DNA of 64,000 bases from Notospermus geniculatus (lineage: Eukaryota > Nemertea > Pilidiophora > Heteronemertea > Lineidae), in assembly GCA_002633025.1 (NCBI GenBank), contig NMRB01000252.1, positions 232,894-296,893 of the forward strand, written 5' to 3'. The notes beneath the pieces were generated by a model. That model saw nothing but the letters and a program-made list of their open reading frames with translations. It was not told where the DNA came from and ran no database searches. The position numbers and the translations under genes were made by a program. This document shows, one piece after another, positions 1 through 11,560 of the stretch (within the stretch, counting starts at the first letter, position 1; every line of letters begins with the position of its first letter).

Positions 1-730
1 ATTTTGAGATGATCCCTCAATGATTTGCTGTAATAGCGTGACAAGAAATGGTTTCAGCTTCGGCAGACCGGGGTGATTCCTGCGTTTTTGCTCCATCGGA
101 AGCTGGACGCCCACAGCGTCGGATCGAACATGTTCGGTTTATCGATCAGATGATGAACGAACACCGGTGGTCACGAGAGCTAAGAAAACGTCGCTCCTAC
201 CCTTGGCTTGTTGTGTCTCGTGACTTGCAGATCGATCACAAGTGATACTCGTAGTACGTGATTCCAACCCACATTTCTTCTTTCGATAGTCAACGAAACC
301 ACTGCTGAACGAACACAGGATCGTTTACAACAACTCATATACGTTTCTCTCGTATATTTGAGATGACATCCGGTGCTAAATACGGATATTGTGCGTTCTC
401 TGAGCTGGTTCATTTTCCTCTCGCAATTGACTACGAACGATTGAGCATCGTTGTGACTGACGTTGTGGGATTTCGTGGTAGATAGGCAAGTTAGCTACTC
501 TCGTTGTGGGGAACCAACTCTAGCGGATTAAATATTCAAGCGTGGAGGAGTCTGTGAAGTGTTTGTTTATATTATATTGAGGCTGAGTGGACCACCACAT
601 CATGATGATGGTAAGATATATGTCATGTTGTGTTTGTGGATAGTAGTAATATTGGAGACAAAAATGAATATACGGGAAGAGTAGCCAAGCGCCTGCTATA
701 AGTTTGAATCATACGTGCCAGATTGGCGCA
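1..730. other. non-coding, nothing recognised
   Basis: No open frame with family resemblance, no RNA gene and no clear repeat is visible. The frames here are short and unsupported. Confidence 0.4.
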
Positions 731-1265
731 TAAGTACCATCGGCACCTCTGACGCACTGGGTCAGATTTGTATATTAGGAACATCTGCACCTCTGACGCA
801 GTGGGTCAGATTTGTGTATTGGTAACATCGGCACCTCTGACGCAGTGAGTCAGATTTGTGTATTGGTACATGTAACATCGGCACCTCTGACGCAGTGGGT
901 CAGATTTGTGTATTGGTAACATCGGCACCTCTGACGCAGTGAGTCAGATTTGTGTATTGGTACATGTAACATCGGCACCTCTGACGCAGTGGGTCAGATT
1001 TGTGTATTGGGAACATCTGCACCTCTGACGCACTCGCGCAGTGGGTCAGATTTATGCATTAAGAACATCGGCACCTCTGACGAAGTGGGCCAGATTTCTT
1101 TGTTCGAAACATCGGCACTTTTGACGCACTGGGTCAGATTTGTGTATTGGAAACATCGGCAGTTCTGACGCAGTGGGTCAGATTGGCGTTAGTAAACACG
1201 AGCACCTCTGACGCGTTGGGTCAGATTTGCGTTGTTGGAACCATCGGTAGCTTCTGATGCGGTGG
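731..1265. repeat. minisatellite, 42-52 bp unit, about 12 copies
   Basis: The core catcggcacctctgacgcag followed by a tgggtcagatttgtgtatt-type half recurs at spacings of roughly 42 to 52 bp from about 738 to 1245. A higher-order pair is visible: two neighbouring units separated by a tacatgta spacer occur twice in a row (about 826-915 and 916-1005). The outer units are more diverged than the central ones, as expected when arrays homogenise from the middle. The 72-codon frame across it is a by-product of the repeat. Confidence 0.93.
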
Positions 1266-2195
1266 GTTCGAATTTAGGTTCGTATTCTTCATGTCTAGAG
1301 AATGACTTTTTTTGACAGTACTGTGTCGGGCTCTCTAACTTACGATGTCCTGTTCATTGTGGTCAAGATGATACCGTCAGATCTGTCGTAGTAGCAGNTT
1401 CTTTACCTAAAGCGGCTCTCTTTTGGTCGCTCTGGTTTCCTCCTACACTGCATCAAGTCGTCTAATACTGTTTATCATGTCAATACGATCGTGAGTATCG
1501 TTACAGTCAAATGTAATCGGATAATTTGTGTTCGATTGCCTCCTGGCAATTTTATCATCAATAATTTGTTTCGTGTATGAATTGTGTAAATTCTCGTTGA
1601 TATATGCATACCCACACCCTGGTCAAGATTAAATTTCCTTACCATCGTTCTGAGTACCACTAACTTAGTAAAACCACTGCCAATCTCAGTTGGCTCTCCT
1701 TTGAAGTCACTTAAGATTATCATCGAAGTTATTCATAGGCAATTTACCACGTCGACACGAATGGAAACTAAACGATCCGTGCCAATTTTCGCCCAGGGTA
1801 TTCAATCAGTCTCGCATTTGAGCCGAGTCCGATTTCATAGACAAATGGATAAATGTTTTTTAGACGTCTTTAATTGCTAAGTGATTGACGCCTTGGCGAC
1901 GACATCCCCTGATGAGGGTGTTTAGATAAAGGGACCCACATCGGTTGGCATGAGAATCTGACTCTGACACGCATTGCAAGTAAAATGCACTAAACAGCAA
2001 CATTTGAGCCCGAATCGTTGGTTCTCAGTGCTAGCGCCACCTGTGATGAAGTGACCGCACTAATACAAGCCTGACAGCTAGCTGCCAACAGGGTCACTTT
2101 AACTTGCACACAATGATGTTTGAACAACCAGCAACGCCAGAGTTAACCCCCGCCTAAATTCTGGCACTTCCATGAGCAAACATTGGTACGTCTTC
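1266..2195. other. non-coding with one ambiguous base
   Basis: Position 1398 is an N. Unlike most other Ns in the window I could not see duplicated sequence ending at it. Nothing else is recognised. Confidence 0.4.
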
Positions 2196-2591
2196 TCAAA
2201 AGAGGGTCAAAACATCTCCATCTGTCATTTCGTAGGGAGGCAATTGAGCCGAGGGAAGTCTCTGGCTGCAAGAGAGACGGGTTAATGCACTGTGAACTTG
2301 TCGGCATAACTGTCTGTATCCTCCCTGTTCCCTCCCCGACACTCCACTAACATAGCCCAGATTGATACCAATAGCTGTCTGATCGTCACATTTGATGATA
2401 AGTAATTGGCTCATGATTTGACGCACATGTGCCGTACGCCACTTGTTACCTGTGGTTGATGGAAATGGGCTCACCAGACAGGAAATTAGATAACGGCAGA
2501 ATGCAGTCTGGGTGTGGCGGCACTTCGTCAGGGAGATCATATTAAGGCCATCAGTGTGAGTAGTGGCTGAGAGATACATTCCAGCAGTCAA
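2196..2591 (-). CDS. unassigned open frame, 131 codons
   Basis: An uninterrupted minus-strand frame longer than most in the window, with mixed composition and several cysteines. I recognise no family. No convincing splice sites or promoter were found, and a short direct repeat begins at its 5' end. It may be a chance frame or a remnant of a mobile element. Confidence 0.15.
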   Translation of the reverse strand: MTAGMYLSATTHTDGLNMISLTKCRHTQTAFCRYLISCLVSPFPSTTGNKWRTAHVRQIMSQLLIIKCDDQTAIGINLGYVSGVSGREQGGYRQLCRQVHSALTRLSCSQRLPSAQLPPYEMTDGDVLTLF

Positions 2592-2598
2592 AGCTTTG

Positions 2599-2969
2599 TG
2601 TTACCTCATGAGGTCAGAGTGTTACCGCGTGACGTCATAGACGCTCGAGAGGCAGAGTGCACAATCACTGCTCTGAAACTACGTAGATAAAGAAGTTTGC
2701 CAACTGTAACAAATTACAGGGTCGCAGCAAACTTTTTTGTCTTGAGGAGGGCATTGGGCTTTCTGAGGAGGGCAAAACGGCGCTGTTTCTTGCCTTTTTC
2801 GGCAAAAATCTGCATGAAAAACACATTTTTGGTGACGTCTCTGAGGGCATTTCCCCCTATCCCTTTATAGTGGGCCATGAACTATGGGATTAGTCGCTAA
2901 ATAATAGCAAAGAAGCCTTGTCATCTCATGAAGTTAGAGTGTTACCGCATGACGTCATGGACGCTCCGC
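2599..2969. repeat. pair of about 45-bp direct repeats, 320 bp apart
   Basis: The block at about 2600-2650 and the block at about 2920-2968 share a tcatga..gt.agagtgttaccgc core, then a tgacgtcat palindrome and gacgctc. Each contains a perfect CRE-type octamer (tgacgtca). They could be the edges of a decayed element or a local duplication. Confidence 0.6.
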
Positions 2970-3283
2970 AAGCGCTGCTGTGAAACTAAACAAGAAACTG
3001 TGCAAACCTGTATCACACGAGCAGTGGATAAGCCGCCTATAAGGTGGGCAGATGATAGGAAAACCGTGGCCAGACCAGCGGACCGATCGATCGCGCTGAC
3101 GTCAGAGAATACCGCAGCCAAATCTGGCAATCTATCATGAGGGATGAGGATGTATTGGAGATGACAATCTGTTGTCGTGACTGGATTGTCCTTTATTGAT
3201 TTTGTCCGTTCGATTAGTCTTTCTCATTCAGTTAGCCAGGCCATTGACCGGCGGACAACGTGCAACAATCGTTTCTGAATGGG

Positions 3284-4005
3284 TACTGAAGCCTGTTGCG
3301 CAGTGGTGGGAGATTGTTGGAAAAGCCCCGTTACAATGGCAGTTCGTTTGACTGCAATCCGAAAGGCCCTGTTGTGCAATGGTACTTCGTTTGAGTGCAA
3401 TTCGAAAGGCCCCGACCCACGCTGGTGATTCAAACGTAAAATCTTTTTTTCGTACGCGATTTTTACCCAAGCATAACTAATCGTGTTGACTATTTTTGCA
3501 GTTGTTTAGGCAAATAGAAGGGGTGACAGCTTATTATGTAATCACCCGTCACCCCTTCCATTTACCAGATGAACTGCGAATGCGACAAGCACCATTAGTT
3601 ATGCGTCAACGACTTCGCGTACGAATAAAATAATTTTGTGTTTGAATCACCAGCGTGCGACCGTTGTACAATGATAGTTCGTATGACTCCAGTCCAAAAG
3701 GCCCCATTGTGCAATGGTGGTTTGTCTGACTCCAATACAAAAGGCTTCGCCTTGCAAAGGTAGTTGGTTGTGCAATGGTAGTTGGTTTGACGCCAATACA
3801 AAAGGCTTGTTGTGCAAAGGTAGTTGGTTGTGCAATGGTAGTTGGTTTGACTCCAATACAAAAGGCTTCTTTTTGCAATGGTAGTTCGTTGTGACTCCAA
3901 TCCGAAAGGCCCCGTTTTGCAGTGGTAGTTCGTTTTACTCAAATCCGAAAGGCCTCCTTGTGCAATGGTGGTTCCTTCGATTCATCCGAAAGGCTCTGAT
4001 GGTTT
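3284..4005. repeat. minisatellite, about 43 bp unit, two blocks
   Basis: The unit is built from caatggtagttcgtttgact, then ccaatccgaaaggcccc and a gttgtg link. Two to three units lie at 3284-3425 and about eight at 3655-4005, separated by unrelated sequence. The minus-strand open frames over this array come from the repeat and are not genes. Confidence 0.9.
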
Positions 4006-4009
4006 GACT

Positions 4010-5330
4010 TGACACTGTTCATACATGTATAATATACGGAACGGTAACTGTTTGGCCGTGTTTAAAGCCCACGGACAGACAGAACCTTTAAAACCTGTTA
4101 AGCCCCAGGCAAAAGGCAGAGACAGCGGACATCCCATTATCTTTAATTATTTCTTCTACCTGCCAGGCACGCTCTAAGATGTTGGTTCAAAGAGAATGCG
4201 CCCTTCTGTGGTGTTCCTACAACGACGGCTCAGAACGGAAATCCGAAATGTTGTCGACATCATCTTGATGGATTTATGTGGGCGTGGCGCTTTCTTGGTC
4301 ATAGAAATTGTAGATATTTCAAAACCGCTGGATCGGAAGCGTTATAATCTTGACAAGAGTTGAACATCTGGCAATAGTGAGGTTACGAAAATGAACGATA
4401 GACGTAAACCATAATGAAGTCACATGGCAGTTGATGTCACATGACATGGCATGGCGTCGCACTTTATGCGATGCAATTCAGGAGCTGTTTCAGAGATGTA
4501 TTGCAAATAAGTGAGGGCGGCCCACTCCCACCTCATCGCCTGCCGAAATCGTTGATGTCGGGGCCGCCAGTAAAGTCGAAATTTCTTCCCCATCGTCACG
4601 ACGCCCCCTGGAGACGGCAGTTGTCATGACCAGACACGAGATTTATTTTTGTGTTGCATACCCTTTAAGTACTGCGCTGTTGCGGTGTCGTCTGACTTGG
4701 CGAATCATCAACAAGGATGTATAAAGAAAATTTCGGTGAAAACATTGAAGAAGAAAAAGAATGTGCATGCAAGCATATAAATTTCCTATCCGAGGAAGGC
4801 AATATGTTTCTGGATACTTAAGTCGAAAGATCTAATTTAGCAGCGTATCACGATAAAAACGAACCGAGATTGGAATTCCATCTTTCCTGCGCTTGTACTG
4901 TTTGCTAAATTCTCAAGAAAGCCGTCGCTATTATTGAAAAGTAAGAAGAGCCCAAACATCCTGAAATCGTCTATGTGGCACCCGTACTTGATCCCGCCAT
5001 TGTCGAACTCTATCGTTCTCCTTGATCGCGATGTAGTTTGGTGTAATCGGAGATGTTGTTTTGTCGATTGACCTGCACTCTCAGTTTGTAAATCAAACAG
5101 ACCTTTTTCATAGTTTAAACTTCAGGAGAACCCATGGTCATGTCCTCTTGTAACTCGAGAGTACTTTCTGCGTGGACTTCTTTACGTTGGACAAATTGCA
5201 TATTAAAATAAAATCATCATTGCATGATTTGAAATCACATCAGGTCCATCTTGCTATCAAAACTTTCACGACCGTTTGACCTAGAGTCCTCAAAGTTCAT
5301 GTTGAGCGAGTCCGGTGGAAGGAATTGACG
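4010..5330. other. non-coding, nothing recognised
   Basis: No credible exon, RNA gene or repeat array was seen. Confidence 0.4.
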
Positions 5331-5735
5331 CTAAAGCCAGCAGCACACAGCACACCAGGCGATATCGCAAGCGATGTGATCGCCACCGAGCAAAATTGGC
5401 TCTTGACGCCAGGTGTGCGCTGGACAGCCATGCGTGGAATATTCTGGCCAGCGATGACCGCCCACAATGCCAAAACCGATATCGCAGGCGCGGATCCGGG
5501 GGGGGGGTCGCACCCGGCGCGCGCCCCCTTTCGGCCAACAAATCTGTAGAGTTGACCGTGACATTCGGAAATTTGGAGCAAATCATTGAAATTCACCGCA
5601 GATTTCAATGTTTCTAGCACAGTGCGCCCCCTCTTCCGAAATTGTGGATCCGCCCCTGTATCGCCTTGTCTGCGGTGGCTGGCGATCAGGTCGCCCTCAC
5701 CTCGCCTGGTGTGCTTCACGCTAAAAGGCCTGCAC
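5331..5735. mobile_element. MITE family 1, copy a, split by a nested element
   Basis: The left end carries the terminal inverted repeat caccaggcgatatcgcaagc, and the right end (about 5690-5735) carries the matching gatcaggtcgcc..cgcctggtgtgc arm. The interior matches the copies at 9.7 and 47.8 kb, including a ccaggtgtgcgctggacagc motif. A foreign element of about 170 bp interrupts it (listed separately). No transposase is present, so it is non-autonomous. Confidence 0.85.
5485..5658. mobile_element. nested MITE (CAGG..CGGATCC ends) with 5-bp TSD TATCG
   Basis: The ends read caggcgcggatcc and ggatccgcccctg, which are inverted repeats. Five bases, tatcg, occur immediately left (5480-5484) and right (5659-5663), consistent with a target-site duplication. 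The related copy at 47.8 kb is uninterrupted at this point (ccgatatcacctagtgtgcg), so it serves as an empty site. The terminal sequence and a 5-bp duplication suggest an hAT5- or Transib-like DNA transposon; the family is inference. It includes a run of G. Confidence 0.8.
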
Positions 5736-5739
5736 CCCC

Positions 5740-7370
5740 TGTGCCTTTCATGCTGCCTTCGGCAGTAAATCTTTTGTTGCTGTCGCGCTGTCTCAGACGA
5801 TGGGTGCATCCGAATATCGCACCGCAGTCAGGACAATTAATGTCACATTATCACAAAGGCAGCCACACTGTCTTTCTGCATGGGTAATTGAATTGAATGC
5901 GTGGGTGTAACTTTATAAGATTGAAGTAATGAAGGAGCTGCAGTAGCCGTAGGGAGTCAGCATCTTGCTATTTAAAACGATTTTTTTATCCCTTTCACTG
6001 CTTGATGACAGTCTTCCTCTGACGTCATGTTGTCTGGGAAACTGCTCTTGCCGCCGTTTCTGCGGACGGAGCCCTCGGCCTATTTAGGCCTAATTTGACG
6101 GTGTAAATGACCGCTTTGGGAAATCTGCCAGTATGGATGACGTGCTTTGCTTGTGGAAGAGTGGACCTATAGGTGATGTTGCAGAGTCCTTATTCCTTTA
6201 ACTACATTTTGGCTGATATGAAATCACCAAGAAACAAGCGGTTGGTACTGAGGACGTCACCAATTTCACGGTCGATCCTCTCCTCAAAGCAAGTCAGGTT
6301 AAGTTTACAATATTATTCATCGTCAATAAAATCAAATTTCAAAATTGAATAATCGAAGTCAATAACAGGTCTGAAAAGGCAATCATATCTATGATAATAT
6401 CAATTTAACCGTTTGATCTCTGTTGTGATTCATGACCTCAGTAGGTCAGTATTTCGGTCTCGGTTTTTCAGAGCATGACCGTCCATGTCTTGGATTGTCA
6501 GTCATGCACATCAGCCGTCACGGTGACAGTACGAGTGATGACGCTCATAGCTGTCTTAATGCCAAAGTTCAAATAGGACGGCGAGTAATCGCGAATTTAT
6601 GCCATGATATTTTGTCAGGAATTTACAAACATTCCTTGCTCACATGACTTCGCTCGCCCCTCATCGTCCGCAATTTGACGCTTTAAAAAACGTGTTTTTG
6701 TAAACGTCGAGTGCCCATCGGTGCCTTTGGTAAGAAAATGCGCGAAGCAGTTTAAAGATTTAAGAATTTTACGAATATTTGGTTGACCGCCAATCGAGTT
6801 ACTTTTGACATCAGGCTTTTCTCTTGGTGACGACCGCAGATGACATCGGGCTTTCTTCTGCAATCATGACAACTTGTCCAATCTTTTGATATAACTTCAA
6901 TTGCGACAAACAAGAGCGCTGTGAGTGTAAAAAGAGCAGATATATGACAATGGGTTTTTTTCTTATCAGCGACATTCCTTCAATCATAGGCCTTAGCGTA
7001 TTTCATTCGAGGATTACACATAAATAATCGATATATACGAATGAATTGAATAGAATCATTTAAAAGTGGGACATAAGACTTGAATACATCGCTGAAAAAG
7101 AGTACTGGACACCGTGAGCGACCATAAAAACATTACTTGTAATGGTAGGCGTACGATATACATGCAGCCTATAGGCCTACAGAGGATAAACAGGAGCTTT
7201 AAACAGCATTTCATTCAAAACTTTGGGTGAGCATCACCACATTGCGTGGCTAGGTGAGTCTGCAATTTATTCGTTTGGGTCAAATTGAATGCTTTTCAAA
7301 AATGAACTAAGTATTTCTTCTTCTGATTCACTCACTATTCATCGTTTCGACGCCCCCTTGGTTTCTACAG
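5740..7370. other. non-coding, nothing recognised
   Basis: Only short unsupported frames. No array, hairpin or RNA gene was recognised. Confidence 0.4.
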
Positions 7371-7378
7371 AGATTTTG

Positions 7379-7495
7379 TGCGTGCGCACTTATCTGGTAG
7401 ACAAATCAAAGCATATGATTGGTCGTGAGGTCCCGATTTGCCCACCAGATATAACTGCGCATGTGCAGTGTGCAAGAAATCCAAGATGGCGGGGC
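7379..7495 (+). promoter_or_regulatory. candidate CpG-type promoter: NRF1-like and YY1-like sites
   Basis: Two NRF1-like motifs (tgcgtgcgcac near 7379 and tgcgcatgtgca at 7456-7467) lie just before a canonical YY1-type caagatggcgg at 7482-7492. In animals this combination often marks transcription start sites. The ATG inside the YY1 motif opens only eight codons, so any transcript would use it as an upstream ORF or not at all. The two NRF1-like motifs also sit in the arms of an imperfect inverted repeat (about 7379-7468), so a MITE origin is possible. Confidence 0.35.
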
Positions 7496-7499
7496 GCGT

Positions 7500-8081
7500 T
7501 GACGATGAATAGACGATGGAAATATCCTCAACAAGATAATGGCATGCTAACGGCATCAACTGCCAAGAGTACGAACTCTTCTATATAATAGCGTGAATAG
7601 CATCAGCTTTGAAATCGAAAGCAAATGACGCAAACTATCTTTATTAACCAGATTTTCTTTACATATCGAATAACGGTATATTTTTCTCGCTATGACTCGT
7701 CATAACAATTCCTTCGGTAGTTTCTATACACACTATGGAAATAAGAGAAAAATGGCATTGACGATTTCACGAACCGCAGTTATTTTTCGTCTGCATGAGT
7801 ATCCCGCTACAGAGAACAGCACGTCTTCGTCAAATGTCACCCGTTTACTCCCACGTGTTGATAAACGGAAGCGATTGACGTCCATAAATAGACAAAACAA
7901 TACAATGTATATAGGTGTAGACTCTCTTACGCCGCCGACGATATGAATCAAAATGACGAATTTTGCGTTACCAACGACTTCTTGTATGGGTTTCATTGAA
8001 TGATTGAATAAAAACCAGACTAAAATAGCATCGTTTCAGGCTTGAGCTCGTTCAAAGGCGTTTGACAAAAGTTTATACATG
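7500..8081. other. non-coding, nothing recognised
   Basis: Frames on both strands are short and show no family signal. If the motif cluster just upstream is a promoter, its first exon would lie here, but no donor site stands out. Confidence 0.3.
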
Positions 8082-8229
8082 TAGATGGGTTTCGCTGGCA
8101 GCCATCTTGCCAAAATTAGGTCATCGTCATGGTGATGTCCCGCCCTGGGGGATGTGGGAACCAATCATCTGGCTGTCACTCTGGTGATGACCTAATTTTG
8201 GCAAGATGGCTGCTGGCGGAACTCATCTA
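8082..8229. mobile_element. hairpin MITE, about 44-bp arms
   Basis: The left arm (from tagatgggtttcgctggcag) and the right arm (ending gcggaactcatcta) are near-perfect reverse complements over about 44 bp, enclosing a GC-richer centre of about 60 bp. The ends start and finish with TA, compatible with a Tc1/mariner-type TA target, but no transposase supports that. Each arm contains an aagatggctgc YY1-like motif. Confidence 0.85.
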
Positions 8230-8536
8230 TAAGCGTCTAATGTAAAACTCTCGCCTGCGTGAAATTTTGTTTTTCTGTAGTCTTACAGAACCAGGCTCTG
8301 CCACGCTCGGTCGGTCATGTGAAGGGGAGGGTCATAGTCTAGTTTTTCTGACGATCTACGGGAAGTAGGTTGAAATCATTTGTTGCTACAGCAAGTCACC
8401 AAACTTTATACTATTTAGTCCTAAATTGATAAACCCGCCCATGTCGGTGAAACGTACCACCTCGAGGGGTAGAGTCTTTCCACAATGTTAGTCACAGTGG
8501 ACCACTTTTTGTAAGTTTTCGACAAATGAGTCAATC

Positions 8537-8627
8537 TACAGGATGGACCAGAGAAAATGTCTCTCGAAAAAAGGTAAACAATAGAAATGCTAGAGTTCGT
8601 GGGACACTTTTTCTGGGTCATCCTGTA
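8537..8627. mobile_element. short mariner-like MITE
   Basis: The ends tacaggatggaccag and ctgggtcatcctgta are inverted repeats around a body of about 60 bp. The TACAGG..-type end with a CCAG core resembles ends common in mariner-derived MITEs (resemblance only). It sits in otherwise featureless DNA. Confidence 0.65.
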
Positions 8628-8629
8628 GA

Positions 8630-9300
8630 TGTCATTCTCGCACTCGAAATGAAAAATAAACACGAAAACCCTAACATCCTGTTACCAAATATCACTCCTC
8701 CTACCTACTATTTTTTCCCTATTCCGACATCTTGCCTTAGGTAATGTACTCGCATACATGTAATCAGCGTTGTTGTCATTATTTTGCCCATGGTTTAGTC
8801 TAATCCTCCTTGAAAATGTCACCGACTTCTGCACCCACGTATACCATTCTTCTCTACTATACCATCCTTACTTTAAAAGCAAGCTACCAGGTACACGTAT
8901 TCTCTGTTAATGTACCCATGATATCTGTGCGGTTCCATGATAGTTTGGCCTTTCGAAGTCATTTAAATAGACTCGGATCCACGATTGATCTTTTTGTGAC
9001 GATTTTCTGCTGCGGGTAACTTTTCTTTATTAACTGAAGTATATTGATTCAGAGAGAGTTGTATATGGTAGAAATTCAACAAGATATGGACGGAGTTGCA
9101 TGTTATCGAGCATGGTAGTGGGGGGGGGGATCTCGACTACCAGTGAGCAGCTAGGAATGACATCCTTTCTATCGCACTTATCACTGTAATACAATCTCAA
9201 AGCGCTTTAAATTGATACCCCGTCTCTCCAGAAACCTTTGTGGGAAACTCAAGGAGTAGCTCATTCAGTGGTTCACTTGATCCTTTCAGTTTTGAGAATA
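8630..9300. other. non-coding with a poly-G run near 9121
   Basis: Contains a run of about ten G and short unsupported frames only. Confidence 0.4.
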
Positions 9301-9304
9301 CGAA

Positions 9305-9385
9305 GTGGCGTCTCGAACCCGCGGCGTCTTGGTCTCGAACCTGACGTTCAACTGCTGCGCCACTGCGCTCTCCGCCGTTAATCTG
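9305..9385 (-). ncRNA. tRNA-like segment (possible SINE head)
   Basis: Read on the minus strand, a box-A-like tggcgcagcagtt (9350-9362) is followed about 30 nt later by a box-B-like gggttcgagac (about 9309-9320), close to the spacing in a tRNA. The start ggcggag and the end gacgcc resemble a degraded acceptor stem. The anticodon arm does not fold into a normal seven-base loop, so this is a tRNA-derived element or pseudogene rather than a working tRNA. No SINE body or A-rich tail could be matched to another copy in the window. Confidence 0.35.
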
Positions 9386-9713
9386 GGTACATTTGTGAGG
9401 GGTAGGCTTATGTCAACAACGCGGAATCTCAAAGAAATGACCTGTCAAGTTATTGACACATTCGATTTATCGCCATTTCAATATCAAAATTATCAAATTG
9501 AGGATTCTTTACACGTTGACCTTCAATTGTCGAGATAACATTGTAAGATTTCATAGAGCGTGTGAACCCTATTGTAGGTGACATACACCGATTTATCAAC
9601 GAACAATGTTGTTATTCGGTTTGAAGTCACTCGTGCGATTAGGATGTCGTGGAATTGTCACTCGAAATTCTTTGTCTTCTTGTCAATTTTCCCTCTCCAG
9701 CCCTAACCCAGAG

Positions 9714-9927
9714 GCACACCAGGCGATATCGCAAGCGATCTAATCGCCACCGATCTTCTCGCCAGCTGCACAGACTAGGCGATGTCCGCTTCGGTATTGT
9801 GTGATAATGGGCGAGCATCGCTGGCGAGAAGATTCCACGCATCGCTGTCCAGCGCACACCTGGCGTCAACAGCCGATTTTGCTCAGTGGCGATCAGATCG
9901 CTTGCGATATCGCCTGGTGTGCTGCTG
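9714..9927. mobile_element. MITE family 1, copy b (intact)
   Basis: Bounded by caccaggcgatatcgcaagc on the left and its complement gcttgcgatatcgcctggtg on the right. The interior shares the aagattccacgcatcgctgt and gcgcacacctggcgtcaaca motifs with the 5.3 and 47.8 kb copies in the reverse direction. This is the most compact copy (about 210 bp) and has the best-preserved termini. Confidence 0.88.
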
Positions 9928-9937
9928 GCTTTAATTG

Positions 9938-10110
9938 GGAATCGGCTCCCATGAAAAAGGGTCGTCGATAATCCTCATCCGTCACTCGTGCGAACGTCAT
10001 GGCATTGTCGAAGATTATTTATCTCCTTTTCAACTTCCCCTTTCGAACCGTAAAGTAGGGAATCGGCTCCCGCAACAAGGGATCGTCGACAACCCTCATC
10101 TATCAGTGCA
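9938..10110. repeat. two-copy direct repeat, about 118 bp apart
   Basis: gggaatcggctccc, an aagggNtcgtcgaNaa core and cctcatc occur at about 9938 and again at about 10058. Only two copies are seen. Confidence 0.7.
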
Positions 10111-10111
10111 T

Positions 10112-10645
10112 ACCGGCGTAACTACCATTTTATACGGTTGACATGTCCTTTGACAACGTCTCGAAAGCTTTAGGGTTTCATTTTCACGCCGCAGACGAAA
10201 CATCCGTCGTGAGGCTCGACAACGGATGTGAGCTTGTCACCCTCAGACTTCTTTCCATCGACTTGGGAGCGACACTTAATCAGTTACCGACACCATTTTA
10301 ATGGGAAGGGGTAACGTGGTCGTATTTACTGTGAGAGGCACGGGTTAACTGAACAATTATTTGTCTCGTTCCTGGCCATCAACAAGGATGTAATGGCAGA
10401 ACGAAATAGTAGCCACGACGATCGTGTTACACACGACGCGACTTCTCCAATTATCTCCTCTTAACTGTTCGTAAGGGATCAATTCTTGTTACTTCGATGT
10501 CCGGTCTTTGCATCCTGGATTGATGGGTGATTGATGGGCAATACTCTCACATTCCCGCATACCGGCACCCTGAGATTCATGTCATTTCCTTCGGCTCTAT
10601 TGCCTCCTTTATGAGAAGAGATGCGACGGAGGAGGTGTCTGAATG
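10112..10645. other. non-coding, nothing recognised
   Basis: A small hairpin (catccgt..acggatg, about 10201-10229) is the only structure noticed. Confidence 0.35.
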
Positions 10646-10649
10646 ACCC

Positions 10650-10900
10650 TTTCTTGGAAGGGTGGCACACACCGGAGGCTTCACGATTGCAACGGCGGTT
10701 CCGCGATGGACACGGCGGCTCCAGGATGGCACACAGCGGCTCAACGGCACACCAGCGGCTCCACGGCACACCGGATGGTCCACGAACGGCATACCGGATG
10801 CTCCACAATGGCACACGGCGGCTCCATGATGACACACCGGAGGCTCCACGATGCCACACCGACGACTCCACGATCGCACACCGGCTACTCCACGAGCCCT
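10650..10900. repeat. minisatellite, about 24 bp unit, GC-rich
   Basis: Variants of ggctccacgatggcacaccg repeat about ten times. Because the unit is often a multiple of three, long frames are open on both strands across it. Their composition follows the repeat and no gene is called. Confidence 0.88.
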
Positions 10901-10904
10901 CCAC

Positions 10905-11560
10905 ATGACTTGTCCGATCATTCAGGGTGGGAGACGGGCCGTATTAAAAATGAACTCAACACCGAGCACCAACAACCCAAGATGTCCTCAGATTGGGTTC
11001 ATGAAATCCATATCGCTGCCAAATACTCTTAAATTGTTTATCACGCCGAATACCATGGCTGTCCACTCCATCAAATTTGTTTTGATAATGTTGGCGGAAA
11101 CGTACCATCTCAAGCGAGCAGAATGCCAAGGGCTATAGAGCTGGGGTATAATTGAAAACCATTTAACTGTCTCAATATGAAATCCTACTAGTGACATACA
11201 TAATAAGATTAAATTATCATTAGTTTGCTTGAGCGAACCTTACTTGTGGCTTGCCTTCGGTTTGTGCAATTAACCACGAATCTAACCGTATTAGGTCCGA
11301 TCGTATATTAATACTCCACACTTGCTTGGAACAGGACTTTGGTTCAGGTCATCACAGTTCCACACCATGAGCCCATTTTTCTCTTCATTTCTCCATAAAT
11401 GCCTGAGATATCTTAGTGACGTCAGACTGGGATGGTATGTACACATGAGATTCGTTTTGAAGGTAAGATGGGCAGTACCAGTCTTTGATACCATAATTCT
11501 TCCCATTCTTAAATCGCTACTCCGGTGTTTCTCGAGTTTCTCGAGAAACACGTTTCTTTA
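10905..11560. other. non-coding, nothing recognised
   Basis: Short frames only. A ctcgagtttctcgag palindrome lies near 11530. Confidence 0.4.

Noticed and set aside
731-1265. CRISPR-like look of regularly spaced repeats
   Set aside because: Repeats and spacers are both repeated, spacing is irregular and the DNA is clearly animal; it is a minisatellite.
5297-5809. 170-codon minus-strand open frame and several overlapping frames
   Set aside because: It spans a MITE, a nested MITE and poly-G; all frames are open because of GC-rich inverted repeats.
10479-11032. Long overlapping frames on both strands, up to 141 codons
   Set aside because: They follow a 24-bp tandem repeat whose length is a multiple of three.
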